DNA from: Anagrus nilaparvatae
Lineage: Eukaryota > Arthropoda > Insecta > Hymenoptera > Mymaridae
Direction: 5' to 3'
DNA length: 64,000 nucleotides
NCBI GenBank assembly: GCA_022575985.1
Contig: JAKSXM010000272.1
Coordinates: 6,076,001-6,140,000 of the forward strand
Both the position numbers and the translations under genes were made by a program. The notes under the pieces are model-generated. The model was given only the letters and a program-made list of their open reading frames with translations. It was not told the DNA's origin and did not search any database. Of the stretch, positions 1 to 12,900 are shown in pieces; position 1 is the stretch's first letter; each line of letters opens with the position of its first letter.

Positions 1-1240
1 ACATAAAGAATGAAAAATATATTTTTTAGGATATTAATTTTATAGCTTAGAATTTAATCAAAAAGACCAAAACATTAAGAGCTTAATTTTCATTATTATT
101 ATTATTGTTTTCAGTTTATATTAAAGATAATAACGTTTAGAATATTACATACAATAATCATTACCACAATATTATTTCTCTCTTACATTTGTTTTAGTCC
201 TTTATGATCTCATTTAAACAAAGATTAATTAAACCGCAAAATGTCATTACATACATTGGTTGTCCCTTTATCAGTTGTTAAACTTACATTAATTTGTAAA
301 TTATAAATAGGGAATTTCAAATACTCTTTCTATACACGAGAAAAAAAACATTTGATTACATGCAGGCGCTAAATGTCGGTGTTTAAAAACTGCAATTTCG
401 ACACTTCAATAGAGGAAGCTTTTCACATTCATAAGAGCTATTAAATATTAAACCTCGTCTAGTCGTATTTTTATATTTTATACGGGTTACCTAAGAACTG
501 AATTAACGAGTTTGATTGTTTCCTCGAACATCGAAAAAATTATGAACTGAGATTATTACATTATATTGTATTTAATAAAAGAAGAAAGGTGTTGTAATAA
601 AACTAAAGAAATATTTCAACAATTTTTAAGGGTTCATATAAGCACATAGATGCCAAGTGAACAATTTAAGTGAATGGTAACCCTTATTTGTTATACGCGC
701 ATGCAAAACACCCAACCTTTATAAATCAAAAAAAGTAAGAAATAATAATTACTTCCTCTTGTATTAAAAAGAATATCATTTCATTTTTATATGCATTTAA
801 GATTAATTATTATTAATTATGTTTCTATTTTCAACGAGCAATTTGAAAATCTTGTAAGTTGCCTGCATTGAAAACTAGAGAGCAATTGTAATTGTTTCGT
901 GAAAAGGTTAGAGAAAAAATTTCAAGAAGAAATAATTGTTATATTGCATTGCAAAATAGAAGAGATTATTTTGATTATTATTTATAAAAAATATTCAAAT
1001 AAGAATAAAAAAATTTCTTTGATTTTTTTCCACCGTACCTACGGGAATTAAATTAATTACAAACATTTGAAGATAGTATAGCTAAAAATTTTTCTTTTTT
1101 ACTTCTGTAACTATCTATTGACCCTTAAAATTTGTGTAGTCAGCAGATATAGAAATACGTACACATAGTAAATGTCCAGTGGCATGCTAACAATTATAAA
1201 ACTCACTGACAAAGAATATACAATTTATATATATAAAAGC
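1..1240. other. AT-rich sequence without a supported gene
   Basis: I see only AT-rich sequence with homopolymer runs and no open frame of interest on either strand. Nothing here matches the repeat families found further along. Confidence 0.6.
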
Positions 1241-1535
1241 AAACTTTAGAGAGGAAAAATGATAAGAGTTAGGGGGAAAAAGAAGAAGAGGAGGCTGTAT
1301 AAGCTGGTTGGTACCGCAATTAAAATAATTCCCTTTCTGGACTTAGCCAAGCGAAAAGAACTTAGTAGCGCCCTGACATTGCCTCGTGCACACGATGTTC
1401 GTCCGTCCGAAGCCATCCAACACATTCCTTTCTCCAACTCATACCACTGATTCTTTCGCATATGACCGCTAAGCACAGCTATTTTAATTGTCCTGCCTGA
1501 GCTTTCTGGCCAGAGTGACCAAAAGCTGTGAGAAA
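1241..1535. other. GC-elevated island, probably non-coding
   Basis: Base composition rises clearly, with several CpGs, compared with the flanks. Both strands carry open frames of about 63-76 codons (1259-1450 plus, 1246-1476 minus), but they overlap antisense, begin in a purine-rich run that encodes only a basic stretch, and show no recognisable domain. A conserved regulatory element, an untranslated exon or an old insertion are all possible. Confidence 0.3.
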
Positions 1536-1726
1536 TATTATATATTTAAAGATCTTTTATATACATAATAAATATATGTGTATAATTTTCGAGCTTCAAG
1601 ACAATGTCTCAATACAGAAAAGCCAATTTTAAAAAGAATTTTAATACTGGATTGGAGGTATAGATGGTTGTAAGAGGCAATCCATAAAAATATAAAATTA
1701 AATATTTAAGCTTTCTAAATTAATCA

Positions 1727-2116
1727 CACAGCCCCACAAAAAAACGAATAAATTCGGGGACGAAAGCACGACTAGCATTTTCCTGAGTATTTTTTGACGC
1801 TGAAAACGAATCTGAAGTTAAATTTTGCAATACCTATCGAAATTTATCACTAAGTGCCCTATACCATATAAATTTTTTGTAAAAATTTGTCTTACGTTGC
1901 AAAATTTTACTTCAGATTCGTTTTCAGCTTCGAAAAATACATAAAAAAACCATAGTTGGAAAAATTTTTCTAACTTTTTATTGGGTATTGAGTGCATATC
2001 ATTAAATTTTGAGGGTATACGGCCAAAGCTGACTTCAGATTCGTTTTCAGTTTCGAAAAATACTCATGAAAACCTTATTCGCGCTTTTGTCCCAAAATTT
2101 TTTTTTGGAGGCTGTG
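1727..2116. mobile_element. Small inverted-repeat (MITE-like) element
   Basis: The ends are inverted copies: CACAGCCCC at the left matches the complement of GGAGGCTGTG at the right. The match continues, with differences, for about 90 bp into the arms, including a shared block that reads GAAAACGAATCTGAAGT in the left arm. That block also appears as a direct copy at about 1910-1950, so the right arm is partly duplicated. No target site duplication is obvious and no protein is encoded. Confidence 0.55.
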
Positions 2117-2238
2117 CCATTAGTAATCAAACAATTAAAATTAAAAAATTAATTAATTTGAATATAATGTAATAGTACAAGGAAAGATTACTTAAAAATT
2201 ATAAATAAAGATATAGATAGAATGGAACCTCTTGCTGA

Positions 2239-2400
2239 CTTACTTTATTAACTCGGGGTTCGCGATCACCTGCAGAGGTAGTTAACTATATTTGGAATAC
2301 CAAATTACACCATGTGGTTATGGATCAGTTTAAGATGAAAAAACATATCAGATACTCATTATTGGCACCAATTGGCCTTCTAAGTCTAAAATATATTTAA
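2239..2400 (+). pseudogene. Coding fragment of an unrecognised dispersed element, copy 1
   Basis: A 53-codon open frame ending in TAA reads LTRGSRSPAEVV, then NYIWNTKLHHVVMD, then a lysine-rich stretch and a hydrophobic tail. An inverted relative lies at 24833-25036 and keeps the same reading frame, with YIWNTKLH and MD identical and the following K and Y residues aligned. Conservation at protein level between diverged copies says the repeat descends from a real coding sequence. I do not recognise the protein family. No start codon is visible in frame and a stop lies just upstream, so this is an internal or C-terminal piece. Confidence 0.5.
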
Positions 2401-2728
2401 TTTTAAGATTTACATATTAGCATATTTGCCAAAAAAATTTTCAATGTATATTTTAAATATATTGCTCGAATTTTTAAGCAATTTACTCAAAACTATGCCC
2501 AGCTGTCATGTGGCAAAATAAAATTTAAAATAAAAATAATATGCAAATTATCTTAAAATTTCATGATTTAATTAACAATAAAAATAAAAAAATTCAAGGA
2601 TTTGCTTGAATATTTAAGCAATTGCTTGAATTTTCAAAATATTTCTTTGAACTAGAACAACATCGATGAAAAACAATCAATATTAAATTTTTTTGTTTGT
2701 TTTTTTTTTCTAAACTTTTTAAAACTAA

Positions 2729-4021
2729 TAGTCTAGGCGCCAGCAATGTTAAATGCATCCAAAAAATTTTTCAGCACTAGAATGTATGCACCTCATTGAA
2801 ACTTACGTATTTTTGGTCGCTAAAACCGATTTTGAAGGTTTCATCCATTTTCGGATGGCCAGTTTTGAGTAATGGACGCTATATTATAAAAAATCGGCGA
2901 AAAATTAGCAATATTGGTAATAGCTTGAAAACAATAGCTAATTGAGCCTATTTTTGGTACCCCAAAAAGGTTTTCGGGGTCGCTGATCACGATTTTGAAG
3001 ACAGATTTATAAAAAACAAAATGGCAGACTCAAAATGGCGTGTTTCTAGCCTCAGAAACGGCGATTTATGCTGTTTCAAACATATTTACGTTGTCTAATA
3101 AGTTTTTCGGACCAGTTATAAAAGTTATGAGGTCATATTTATTTTCAAAATAGCGGGCTAAAAATGACGGATTCCTAACCTCAAAATCGACAATAAATGC
3201 TATTTTAAGCATTTAAACGTGTTGCATTTTAAGTTTTTGGGGTTGGTGATCACAATTCTGAGGTCAGATTTTTAATTTTCAAAATAGCGGGCTAAAAGTG
3301 GCGGATTCTTAACCTCAAAATCGACAATAAATGCTATTTTAAGCATTAAAACGTGTTACATTTTAAGTTTTTGGGGTCGGTGATCACGATTCCGAGGTCT
3401 GATTTTTAATTTTCAAAATAGCGGGCTAAAAATTACGGATTCCTAACCCAAAAATCGACAATAAATGCTATTTTAAGCATTTAAACGTGTTGCATTTTAA
3501 GTTTTTGGGGTCGGTGATCACGATTCTGAGGTTTAATTGCTTAAAATAGTTCTTATTGTCGATTTTGGGGTTAGGAATCCGCCATTTTTAGCCCGCTATT
3601 TTGAAAATTAAAAATATGACCTCAGAATCCTTGTAACTGGTCCGAAAAACTTATTAGACAACGTAAATATGCTTAAAACAGCATAAATCGCGTTTCAGAG
3701 GTTAGAAACACGCCATTTTGAGTCCGCCATTTTGTTTTTTATAAATATGTCTTCAAAATCGTGATCAGTGACCCCAAAAACCTTTTTGGGGTACCCTAAA
3801 TAGGCTCAATTAGCTACTGTTTTCAAGATATTACCAATATTGCTCATTTTTCGCCGATTTTTTATTATATAGCGTCCATTACTCAAAACTGGCCATTCGA
3901 AAATTGATGAAACTTTCAAAATCGGTTTCAGCGACCAAACTACATAAGTTTCAATGAGGTGCATCCATTCTAGTGCTGAAAAAATTTTTGGATGCATTTA
4001 ACATTGCTGGCGCCTTGACTA
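2729..4021. mobile_element. 1.3 kb foldback transposon, family A
   Basis: The two halves are inverted copies of about 490 bp. The left end TAGTCTAGGCGCCAGCAATG matches the complement of the right end, which reads TGCTGGCGCCTTGACTA. The element is flanked by TAA on both sides, compatible with a 3-bp target duplication of the PIF/Harbinger type, although a trinucleotide in AT-rich DNA is weak evidence. The middle holds three 134-bp tandem units. A lone right end of the same family lies at 32753-32986. No transposase is encoded; open frames here, such as 3806-3997 on the minus strand, are repeat-derived. Confidence 0.8.
3142..3533. repeat. Tandem repeat, three units of 134 bp
   Basis: Units begin at 3142, 3276 and 3410 with the same motif TTTTCAAAATAGCGGGCTA, and each carries a GGTGATCAC block near its end. 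The units differ at a few percent of positions. They lie between the arms of the foldback and are an expansion of its inner arm sequence. Confidence 0.85.
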
Positions 4022-4024
4022 TAA

Positions 4025-7000
4025 TACTTTTATTTGAAAAAATTAATTATTACTTTCAAAAATGAAAGTATTATCAAATGTATTTTGAAATTTGATGGTA
4101 AAAGTTTTGAGATAAAAATGTTTACAAATTTAAGTATTGAATCCAAGAAATCCAGTTACAATAAATTTCCCAAAACTAGAACACCAATGTAAAAAAAATT
4201 ATTTTTTTTTCTTTTTATCATAATGTGGCCAATATTTTTAAATAAAAACTTTTACAAATTTAAGTATTGGATCCGAGAAATCCAAGAGAAATTGGGTAAC
4301 AATGAATTCCCTAAAACTATTGGAAAGTCATGTAAAAAATATTGCCAAATTATTAGCACTGCAGTCCCTCAAGCAATGACAAATACTTATATGAGTACAT
4401 AATGTTTACTGTTTTATGTATCACATCTAAGAAATAAAATGACACCAAATGTTTCAAGTCTCGTGCCAAAAATTAGACATTAACTTAACAAAGAGTTACA
4501 TTATTTTTTTAAAGAAAAAATTTAATAACAAAAATTTTTTTAAATATCAATTTCAAATAAGAGATGTTTAGAAAAAATGAATATTTTAAAACTAGTACTT
4601 TCGTAGAAAAAAATGAGGTACTACGTCCAAAAAGAAAAAAAAATATGTTGTTTTTTTATTAATTTTTAATGTAAAAAATTTTTTTAAAAATTTTTAAAAA
4701 ATTCGGTTTTACTGCCAAATTCTTAACACACATGTCAAATTCAATTCCCATCCTATTATAGAGGGCGTTGTATAAAATACAGGGAACTTGAAAAAAAACG
4801 CTGGGTTTTTGTGACCCACGTCGTGTATACCTGAGGGTTAAATTTGTTTCGTAAGGACAATTAAAAAAAAATTGAATAAACTTTTTAATGTTTTAATAAA
4901 ATTTTTTTTTACTTTTATACTTTTTTAATTAAAATTAAAAAAATATTTTAAAAGAAAATTATATTTCTTATATTAAAACTGTTTTTCATAATGTAAGTTT
5001 TTTTTATGTTATAGAAATTTACATAAATAGAATGCTTTAAGCTTAAAAATTCTGTATAATATAAATGATATAATATTAATAGAGAATAAAGCTTTTGCAA
5101 TGAAATAAAGAAATGTTTATATAAAAAGGCATTTTGTAGAGATCTGCATTAGTATGCATCTAGGGTCATCCATGCAAGCATTCATACGGTTGGGCGCAAA
5201 AATAAGTAATTATAAAATCTCAGCAATGCCTGGGATAATGCACATTGCAATTAAGGCGAAGTCATTTTTTCAACTTACTGTCCATGTCGTATATTCGTAT
5301 AATTTTCAACTTTACAAATATATAGATTTAATACAAATGCATAGATGCGCGCGCCAACCCAAACCTATACCGCCTACGTAATGCAATTTATACATGTATA
5401 TACGTTTTATCAAGGTGTATCCATTCTCCACCTTTTCTTTGAATTTTATGTATATGCGCTATTTTATAGTCTCTGCATCGCTATTCAGAAAACTGAGCCA
5501 TCGGGGTGGAGCTTCCTTTGGATACGGAATTCATTATTAAACACGCCCTTTTAAAATGAAATCATTACATTTTAACCTGAAAATATGGAGGCACAATAAT
5601 CTTTGGTACCAAGGAATGTTATATAGAACGTCAAATCTATTTGTTATGTTTTGTCATTGCTTTTCCCACTGCAAATATGGCTCTTAGGGTACGACTTTTT
5701 GAATTTTATTAAAAGTTATACAATCCTGAGAAATTAATATTGTTCAAAATTTATCATTACTTTTTATTATATTTTAGATAAAATACCTTTTTTTTTACAT
5801 GATTAAGGTTGTTTCTTATGTTCGGGATTTCACTTGGCATAACAATATATTGGCCTAAAATGGTAAATAAGGAAAAAATTCCCTTAAGTATGAAAAATAG
5901 GGCAACTTTAAAGTTGGCTTACTACTCATATTAAAATGCTCTATTTTTCTCATTTTATGAAATCTATTAATGACACCTGGAAGTAACTGATTGAATTCTT
6001 TTAATGAACGAAGATCAGAAAATTTTAATAAGCACAATACATTTTCTCGAGGCCTAAAACTGATCCACAACTAAGTTTATTTAGCTTGTATCTCAGCAAC
6101 TTTTAAAAATAATCTAAAATAACCTATCATATATTTTTAATAATCAAAAAGCACTCAGTGTCCAAAACTATCTCGTTTTTTAATGCTAAAATTACGTTTA
6201 GTGCTACCAACAATGTTATGTGACTTAAACTCGGTATCAATATCAATAGTAAGCTCATAAGACATACATATAATTAAAGTTTTACTCTAAAATTACCATA
6301 CTTTTTCATAGTTTCGTGATTATTTACTTTTCGTTTGCAGATAGTAGCTAGCAAGAGAATATATTTTCAATATATTGTTTTTGACATTTTTGACATATAT
6401 TATCAATATATTGTTTATATTTTAGGCAACTTATAACCTAAAAATGTTTTTTTTTTGTTTTTAGGCTAAATAAAATATAAGCAATACATATATAAATTGT
6501 GAAAGTGGATAATAATAAAATATTTTTATCAAAACAACAATATACTCGTGAATAAGTCACTAACCCTTTCATAATTTATAAAAACCAACGAGTACTTAAC
6601 CATATCTATATTGGCAATATATTCACGGGGCTGAATTACCTATGTAAATGTTAGTGGCCTTCATTGCAGCTTACTTAAGTTCAAATGAAGGTTAACAAAG
6701 TATATGCTTATTATAACTAATTCTGGCGTTTTCCTAAGCCGTTTTCATGGAATAATTAAAAAAAATTACTTACTGCTAATTGGAATTGTTTATGAATTAT
6801 TTAAAAATTTTTATTCAATTTAAATCACCAACCGTTTGTACTACAGAAATACCGTTATTACAGAAATAAAGAGTGATATCAGATCAATTGTGGACGAAAT
6901 CATAAGTAACGATTTAACACTTTTAAACATAATTTTTTTAACCCAAAATGCTTCTGTAAATGTAAAAAAATGCTTTTCTTTGCAAAATCAAGCAATCATA

Positions 7001-9344
7001 TAAATAAAAATTGATAAATAAAGATTGCAAAAGAGTGCTCAAAAGTTATTTTATTCCAAGATAAATATGTTGCAAATATATATCCAGTTTGAGTAGGATT
7101 AAGCTTTATAATGGTATTTGCCTATTTTTATTGAAATCTGGTCTGCAATCATTCGGAACTTAAAAATCACCGACAGCTTAATTTTTGTGGACAAGGTCTC
7201 ACGCACCAATAAAAATATGCGTAAATATATCATTTCGAACGATACCAAATATCCCACTCTACCTGAATGTGCCCTGCAATAGTGCTAACATACCCCCCAC
7301 TGAAAACAAATTTCTGTACCGTCATTCTGTGAAAAAAATAAGTACTTTAAAATATTTTTCTATTTTTAGATTCGATGTAAAATGGGCTTAAGGGACTTGA
7401 AAAAACATCAAAAATATTTTCTCCCTAAAAGTTAATATATAGTGCTAATATGTATGAAAAACCCTAAAAAATAAGTTTATTGGTTCCTTCATTAGAGGAG
7501 CACAATGTCTCAAAAAAATATTTGGACCACGGGGATCCGAATTTTTTGATCAAAATGGAACTACTATCTATTTTATTTAAAATTTTTAATTTTTAATTAA
7601 AATTAGTAACAATAAAAATAAAATTTTTTAAAATATTTGTCTGCAGTAGGAATTTTTTTTTGTAACAAAAAAATGAAATATGAAAAAAGAAAAGAAACAT
7701 AAAATAATGACGTAGGTATAGTCATTATAAAAAATGTTAATTTTAATTAATATTAAAAATGAAAATTTGTAAAGTAAAATTTTTATATAATAATTAAAAT
7801 AAAATATGAAGTTTATATGTATAACTAGTGGGTTGGCCTTTTATATAAAAATTAATAAAATTAAAATATAAACAAATTTAAAGATTAAAAATAGGGTTGG
7901 GCAAACGAATAGAAATATTCACTGATTCGAACAGGTACCACCCACAAAGTCCAGCGCGCCGGTCTGACTCGACCTATTAAACAATCCAGCTATATTTTTC
8001 TTACCCCCTTCATACTATTTTTCTATGCAATTGAAAACTTGAATTTCCCACCAATGCATTTTTTTTATCTTATGACATGCTTTTTATTTTTAGTTTCAAA
8101 TCTTACCTACCTACCAAAACTTTTTTTTTTTCTTTTTTGTACTGATAATTATAATGAGAAAATTTTTATTTTAGAAAAATAAAATAATGAAAATATATTA
8201 TTTTGCTCTTTTTATGTTACTTTGAAAAATATTTATATAAAAAAAGAAAATATAAAAGATGGAAGGATAAATTAGAATAATGCAAGAAAACTTTTAAATT
8301 TATATACAAAGTAAAAAGTTGCAACACATACAAAATAATGAGAAAATATAAGAAACAAATTATATAAACTAGTCACGATTTGGTAATTAGGAAAATGCTA
8401 AAATACCACTTGACATTTTTTTTCTTCTTGCAATAACATTATTTTAAAAGTACAGGTGTGTTTTGTAACGTTGAAAAGGTTAAATGATATTATAATTAAT
8501 GTATGACAAAATGGATCAAAATATGAAATTATGCCTGAAATTATGAGATTCTCATTTGCTTTCGATTCATTGGCATTGAAATCTCTATTCAACAAAATAC
8601 AATAATATTTTAAAAAAAATTAACATTTTCAGTAGAAAAGTTAAAATTTTATTTTAAAAGTATAAAAGGGGTTTGCATGCATCAGAAATGATAAATAAGA
8701 GAAAGTCAGATAAAAAGAGTTAGCTAGGCTCAAAACTTATATTATATAGCTATAAAAGATGCCAAGGACTTTACTCTTCTCTGAGCTAACTGCTAATTTA
8801 AGGGTTAATTCCTTAGGAGACAAGTTACGAAAATTATGAGCAAAATATTCATAGCATTATGCATACGACTAAGAAAAGATACCCGTTCTTCTTTCTTTCT
8901 TTTTTTTCAGTAATAAAAATTAAAAAGTCTAATTACAAATATCCCGTTCTTTTTAGTTTTATCAACAGTCAAAATCACATTATACAATAATATAATAATT
9001 TTTAATTTTTATTTAACTTATAATTAAGAAAATTATAAAGTTTCTGCTTTTAACTTTTTTCTTTACTTTATTATAGTTTAAAATTTAAATTCCTATTTAG
9101 AAATTTTATTATTACAGTAAATACATGATTTAACCAACACTTAGGTTCACATTCAAAATTAAATTTCTTTATTTATAAAAGTTTTTATAAAACAAAAATA
9201 GCTTTATATAATTAATACATTTTCCCAACCTGTCGATTTTCCCTACCAAAGATCTGATGATATATTTAAATATTATAAACAATGCTTCTTCAGATGGTTT
9301 TGTTTTTAAGTCAATGATGTCATACTAGCCGTCTCTCTCTCTCT
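4025..9344. other. AT-rich intergenic or intronic sequence, no supported gene
   Basis: There are long homopolymers and short degenerate repeats. A GC-elevated stretch lies at 5150-5560 with ORFs of 69-75 codons that overlap each other in different frames and match nothing. A 71-codon minus-strand frame at 5855-6070 (RPRENVLCLLKFSDLR in its first third) is also unrecognised and could be a decayed element. I see nothing else that I can support. Confidence 0.5.
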
Positions 9345-9760
9345 TTAAAACTCAGGCCAAAAGAGGTGATGGGTTTCCCCATAGCATTATAGCTAAAGCT
9401 CTTGCAACAATTTCTTCTCATCTTCCTAAATTCTTGAATGCTTCCATACCACAGAAAATTTTTCCATCAGCTCGAAGAAAATCACGTACTCTGGCTCCTA
9501 AAAAGTTCCCGGTCCCATCATTTACATCTGACTTTTGCCCAATTACACTACTAGGTTTTCTATCTAAAATCCTTCAGAAGCTTATTCATGATCAGGTTAT
9601 TGTCAGATTCTTGTCTAAATCAAAGACTTTCTCTTTCAAACGGGTTTCCGAAAACATCTCAGTACCCAGTCTGCATTAATTAAGTTCACTGATGATACTC
9701 AAATGGGTAAAGACAAGAGTCTGGAGATCGATACACTGCTAATGTTTCTCCATCTAACTT
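9345..9760 (+). pseudogene. Jockey-type non-LTR reverse transcriptase fragment
   Basis: The frame from about 9381 reads IIAKALATISSHLPKFLNAS, then TSDFCPITLLGFLSKILQKL and IHDQV. This is the N-terminal reverse transcriptase segment of jockey-clade elements: the region leading to the D-x-RPI-x-LL motif and the K-LEKLIHDQ helix. After about 9635 the match continues in another frame as TGFRKHLSTQSALIKFTDD, so there is a frameshift. Motifs further downstream, including the catalytic FADD box, are absent. The usual arginine of the RPI motif is replaced by cysteine. It is a dead internal piece, probably of the same family as the endonuclease relics at 15229-16384. The CT microsatellite at 9332-9344 lies immediately upstream. 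Confidence 0.8.
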
Positions 9761-9873
9761 ATTACAAATGTTAAAGATCAATGGTTTTTCTAAATTATCC
9801 TTCCATTGCCTTTGGTCATATCTAAGCGCATTATGTTCATTTTTTAATTAATTTTTTTTTTGTCAAAAAATTT

Positions 9874-9960
9874 TGTTCAAGTTTTTTTGTTCAAAAATTT
9901 TTATGTTTAATTTTTTTTGTTCAAAAATTTCTATGTTCAATTTTTTTTGTTCATTTTTTT
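9874..9960. repeat. Short tandem repeat, period about 30 bp
   Basis: The motif TTTTTTTGTTCAAAAATTT recurs with GTTCA at 9889, 9919 and 9949, giving about three diverged T-rich units. The open frame running through it is low-complexity and phenylalanine-rich, not a gene. Confidence 0.6.
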
Positions 9961-12900
9961 CTGGTCGACAATTCTTTTTTCACTTTTTTTTCTGGTAAAA
10001 AAAAATATAGCGTCGTCAAAAATCAAAAATCTTGAAAAATATTGGATATTCGTGTTAGAAATTGAAATTTTTTTTAGTAAATCGATGCTAAATAATGTCC
10101 CAAATACTATATTCAAAGATTTTCAAATTCAGAAGATTTGTAAAAAAGTCTTGATTAATTTAGTAGCTTAAAAATGAAGGAAATTTTAAGCGCTAATATC
10201 TCTGTCTATAGTCAATAAATTTTCAAAATTTTACTTTTGGAACAAGATTCCCCCATGTATACCTGACTTTTCCTCCTACTTAAGATTCAAAAACACAATA
10301 AGACAATATCTTTATAAGGTAACTAATTGACAGTCTTTTTGATAATAATAACCTAACGTACTCTATTAACTTTTCTTGTTGATTTGTTAATTGGTTGCTT
10401 GATTGATTATTGTTAACTTAATTGCTCGCTTAATTGTTAAATAAATAAGTTTGTATTTTTTTATATTATTTAATTATTTAAATTATTAATTCTAACTAAA
10501 ATTTATTCATGCTTATTATTATTATATTCATATAGAAATATTAATTACTGTAAGAGTGTGATGGCAAATAAAGACAATATATATATATTTTTAATGTATA
10601 TTGACCAGTGGTTTTATACAAATAAGCTTTTCATAATCATAAATCCAAATTTAAGTACCTACTGTGTAAAAACAGAATTTAATTACTTAAAATTTACTCA
10701 AAGGAAATAAAAGTTAAATTTTCAATATTAAAAAATTCCTTGTAAAAATTCTGTAATATAAATAAAAAAGAATTATTAGTGATACCTGAAAAACTGCAAT
10801 TAAAATAAAAAAGAAAATTTATTTGTGTAATTTTGAATCAACATTAAAAAGGAAAATTCTTGTATGTCCAAAAGCTTTAAAATCATCCCTTCTTTATTTT
10901 TTATAAGCTTTTAACTTTGGAGATATTACGTATATTATAATAAAAAAAACCCTCTTGTAAAAAAAAAAAAAAATAAAAGAAAAGGTGTTCGTTTAAGAGA
11001 GTGGCAATATAGTTTTCTTAATGGCGCTTAAAATAAAAGAAAAATCTTAAAGAGACGATATTAAGAATGTGACTAACACGATTCTTAAGAAAAGTATTTA
11101 GGAAGGGGATGATAAAAGTATGAAAAAAAAAAGATGAACTGAAGTACATTTAAAATCTAAAAAGAACAAAAAAAAAAAAGAAAAAAGAAGTTTATACTGT
11201 TTTACTTAATGTTGAATCAACTGAATAAGAGCGAGATACAACTCATAGAAACGTCAGAAAAGAATAGAAAATAAACCTACTTGAAGAAAAAAAAGAATTT
11301 ATCCTATATATATATTTAAAAACATAGTCTGGTTAATCGCCATAAGACAAGCAAAGAAATGAGCGAACAGGACAGTGTAAGGGAGTTTTTGGTCACAAGG
11401 GTGAAGATTGTTTTTTTTTTTCACGAGTAACAGGGGTAAAAGAGTCTATGACTAGATGTTAAATTTAAAAGAGTGTCGAGTTGAGTGTTGAAAGAAAAAA
11501 AAAAGTAAAATAAACGAGAAGAAATTAAAGATGAACCTTTTAAGAAATGGGGCGTGAGTTTTCTAAGACATCTCTTTTCTCTTAATATAATTTTTTAAAT
11601 GTCTATCTCTTTATCGTCAATTTTATTTTTACGAAATTATAATGTCACACCTTTATAGACTGTCATTAATTTCTGACAGTTTATTGCGCGTTATTCTTGA
11701 TCCTTATTGTTTTTATCGTCATTTTTTTTTAATTTTCTTTATTATTATTATTGCAATTAATATTTTTATTTTTTATTTCACAGAATGACTTCTAATGATT
11801 ATCAACAAATATGGATAATTTAATAATGATAATTTTTCAGTATGAGAGTTTTCTTTACTTGGGAGCTGTATAATTGGGTCGCAGTCCACTTCAATTGAAT
11901 ACATAATTTTTTATAAGAAATTAATATAATTTTTACAATTTTATCGATTTTTAATTTACATTAAATTTACATCAACTAACTAACTAAACTATAATTAAAA
12001 TTTAAGTTAGTTAGACTTACAAGTATTGAAGGCAATATCAAAGTTTGTTACTGAAATCTCAGTTTTTTTTAACGATTGCAAATGATTAAAAAAGTAGAGA
12101 AAATTAATAAAAAAATGATTTTCACTCACACAAAATACAAACACCGTGGCATGATGGTATAAAAAAAAATTTTTTTAAACTTTTCTTCAGGTTTTATATT
12201 ATTTGCAACCATTTAAAAGAGAAAAAAAAAGTAGCAAACAATAATATAAAAAAATTTCACTTAAATTTTAAAAGAATTTTTCTGAAAATGACTGTACAGA
12301 CTTCTAATACCAGATTGAGAATATCTTCTTAATTTATTGAGCCTTTATAAAAACAAATAAGTTTTATAAAACAAATACTTTGTTTCTTGAATTGCTTAAA
12401 TATTTAAGAATTTTCGTTAAAATTTTAAGAGATTTGCATTTAAACTAACGTAAAACTTATTTAAAGTTTACGCTTAGCATAAAAATAGTATGGGATATTT
12501 GTGGAAAAGAAAACTCTCTTGAATTTCGCCAAAGTCAAAAAAACCGTTTATTTCAAAATTTTTAAATTTTTATTTAACCTTTTTTATTTATGTAACTATA
12601 CATTTATAAAGTTAAAAAACAAAAATCGCATTGAGTATTTTGATAATTTTTAGAATTAGAAAACCTTTAGGTTATTTTAAATAAAGAAAACAGATTTTTA
12701 GCATTCTTTCTTCGAAGTAATAACTAAAATCATTTTTTTCACGATTTCTTTACAATTCAGATTGGAAGCCCTGCAACTAGATCTGATTTCAAAAAGCTTG
12801 CTTTAAGAAAATTTTTGATTCATTGAATGGGCTATAAGAAATAGAAGATATACCTTTTTGAACATACAAACCTATAAACAACAATCTGACAACAATGCAA

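Noticed and set aside
3806..3997. 63-codon minus-strand frame
   Set aside because: It lies inside the arm of foldback family A; the mirrored arm does not preserve it.
5855..6070. 71-codon minus-strand frame as a gene
   Set aside because: Its composition looks protein-like, but there is no start context, splice sites or recognisable family, and the length is within chance.
9917..10171. 84-codon plus-strand frame
   Set aside because: Phenylalanine- and lysine-rich translation of T/A runs, beginning inside a T-rich tandem repeat.
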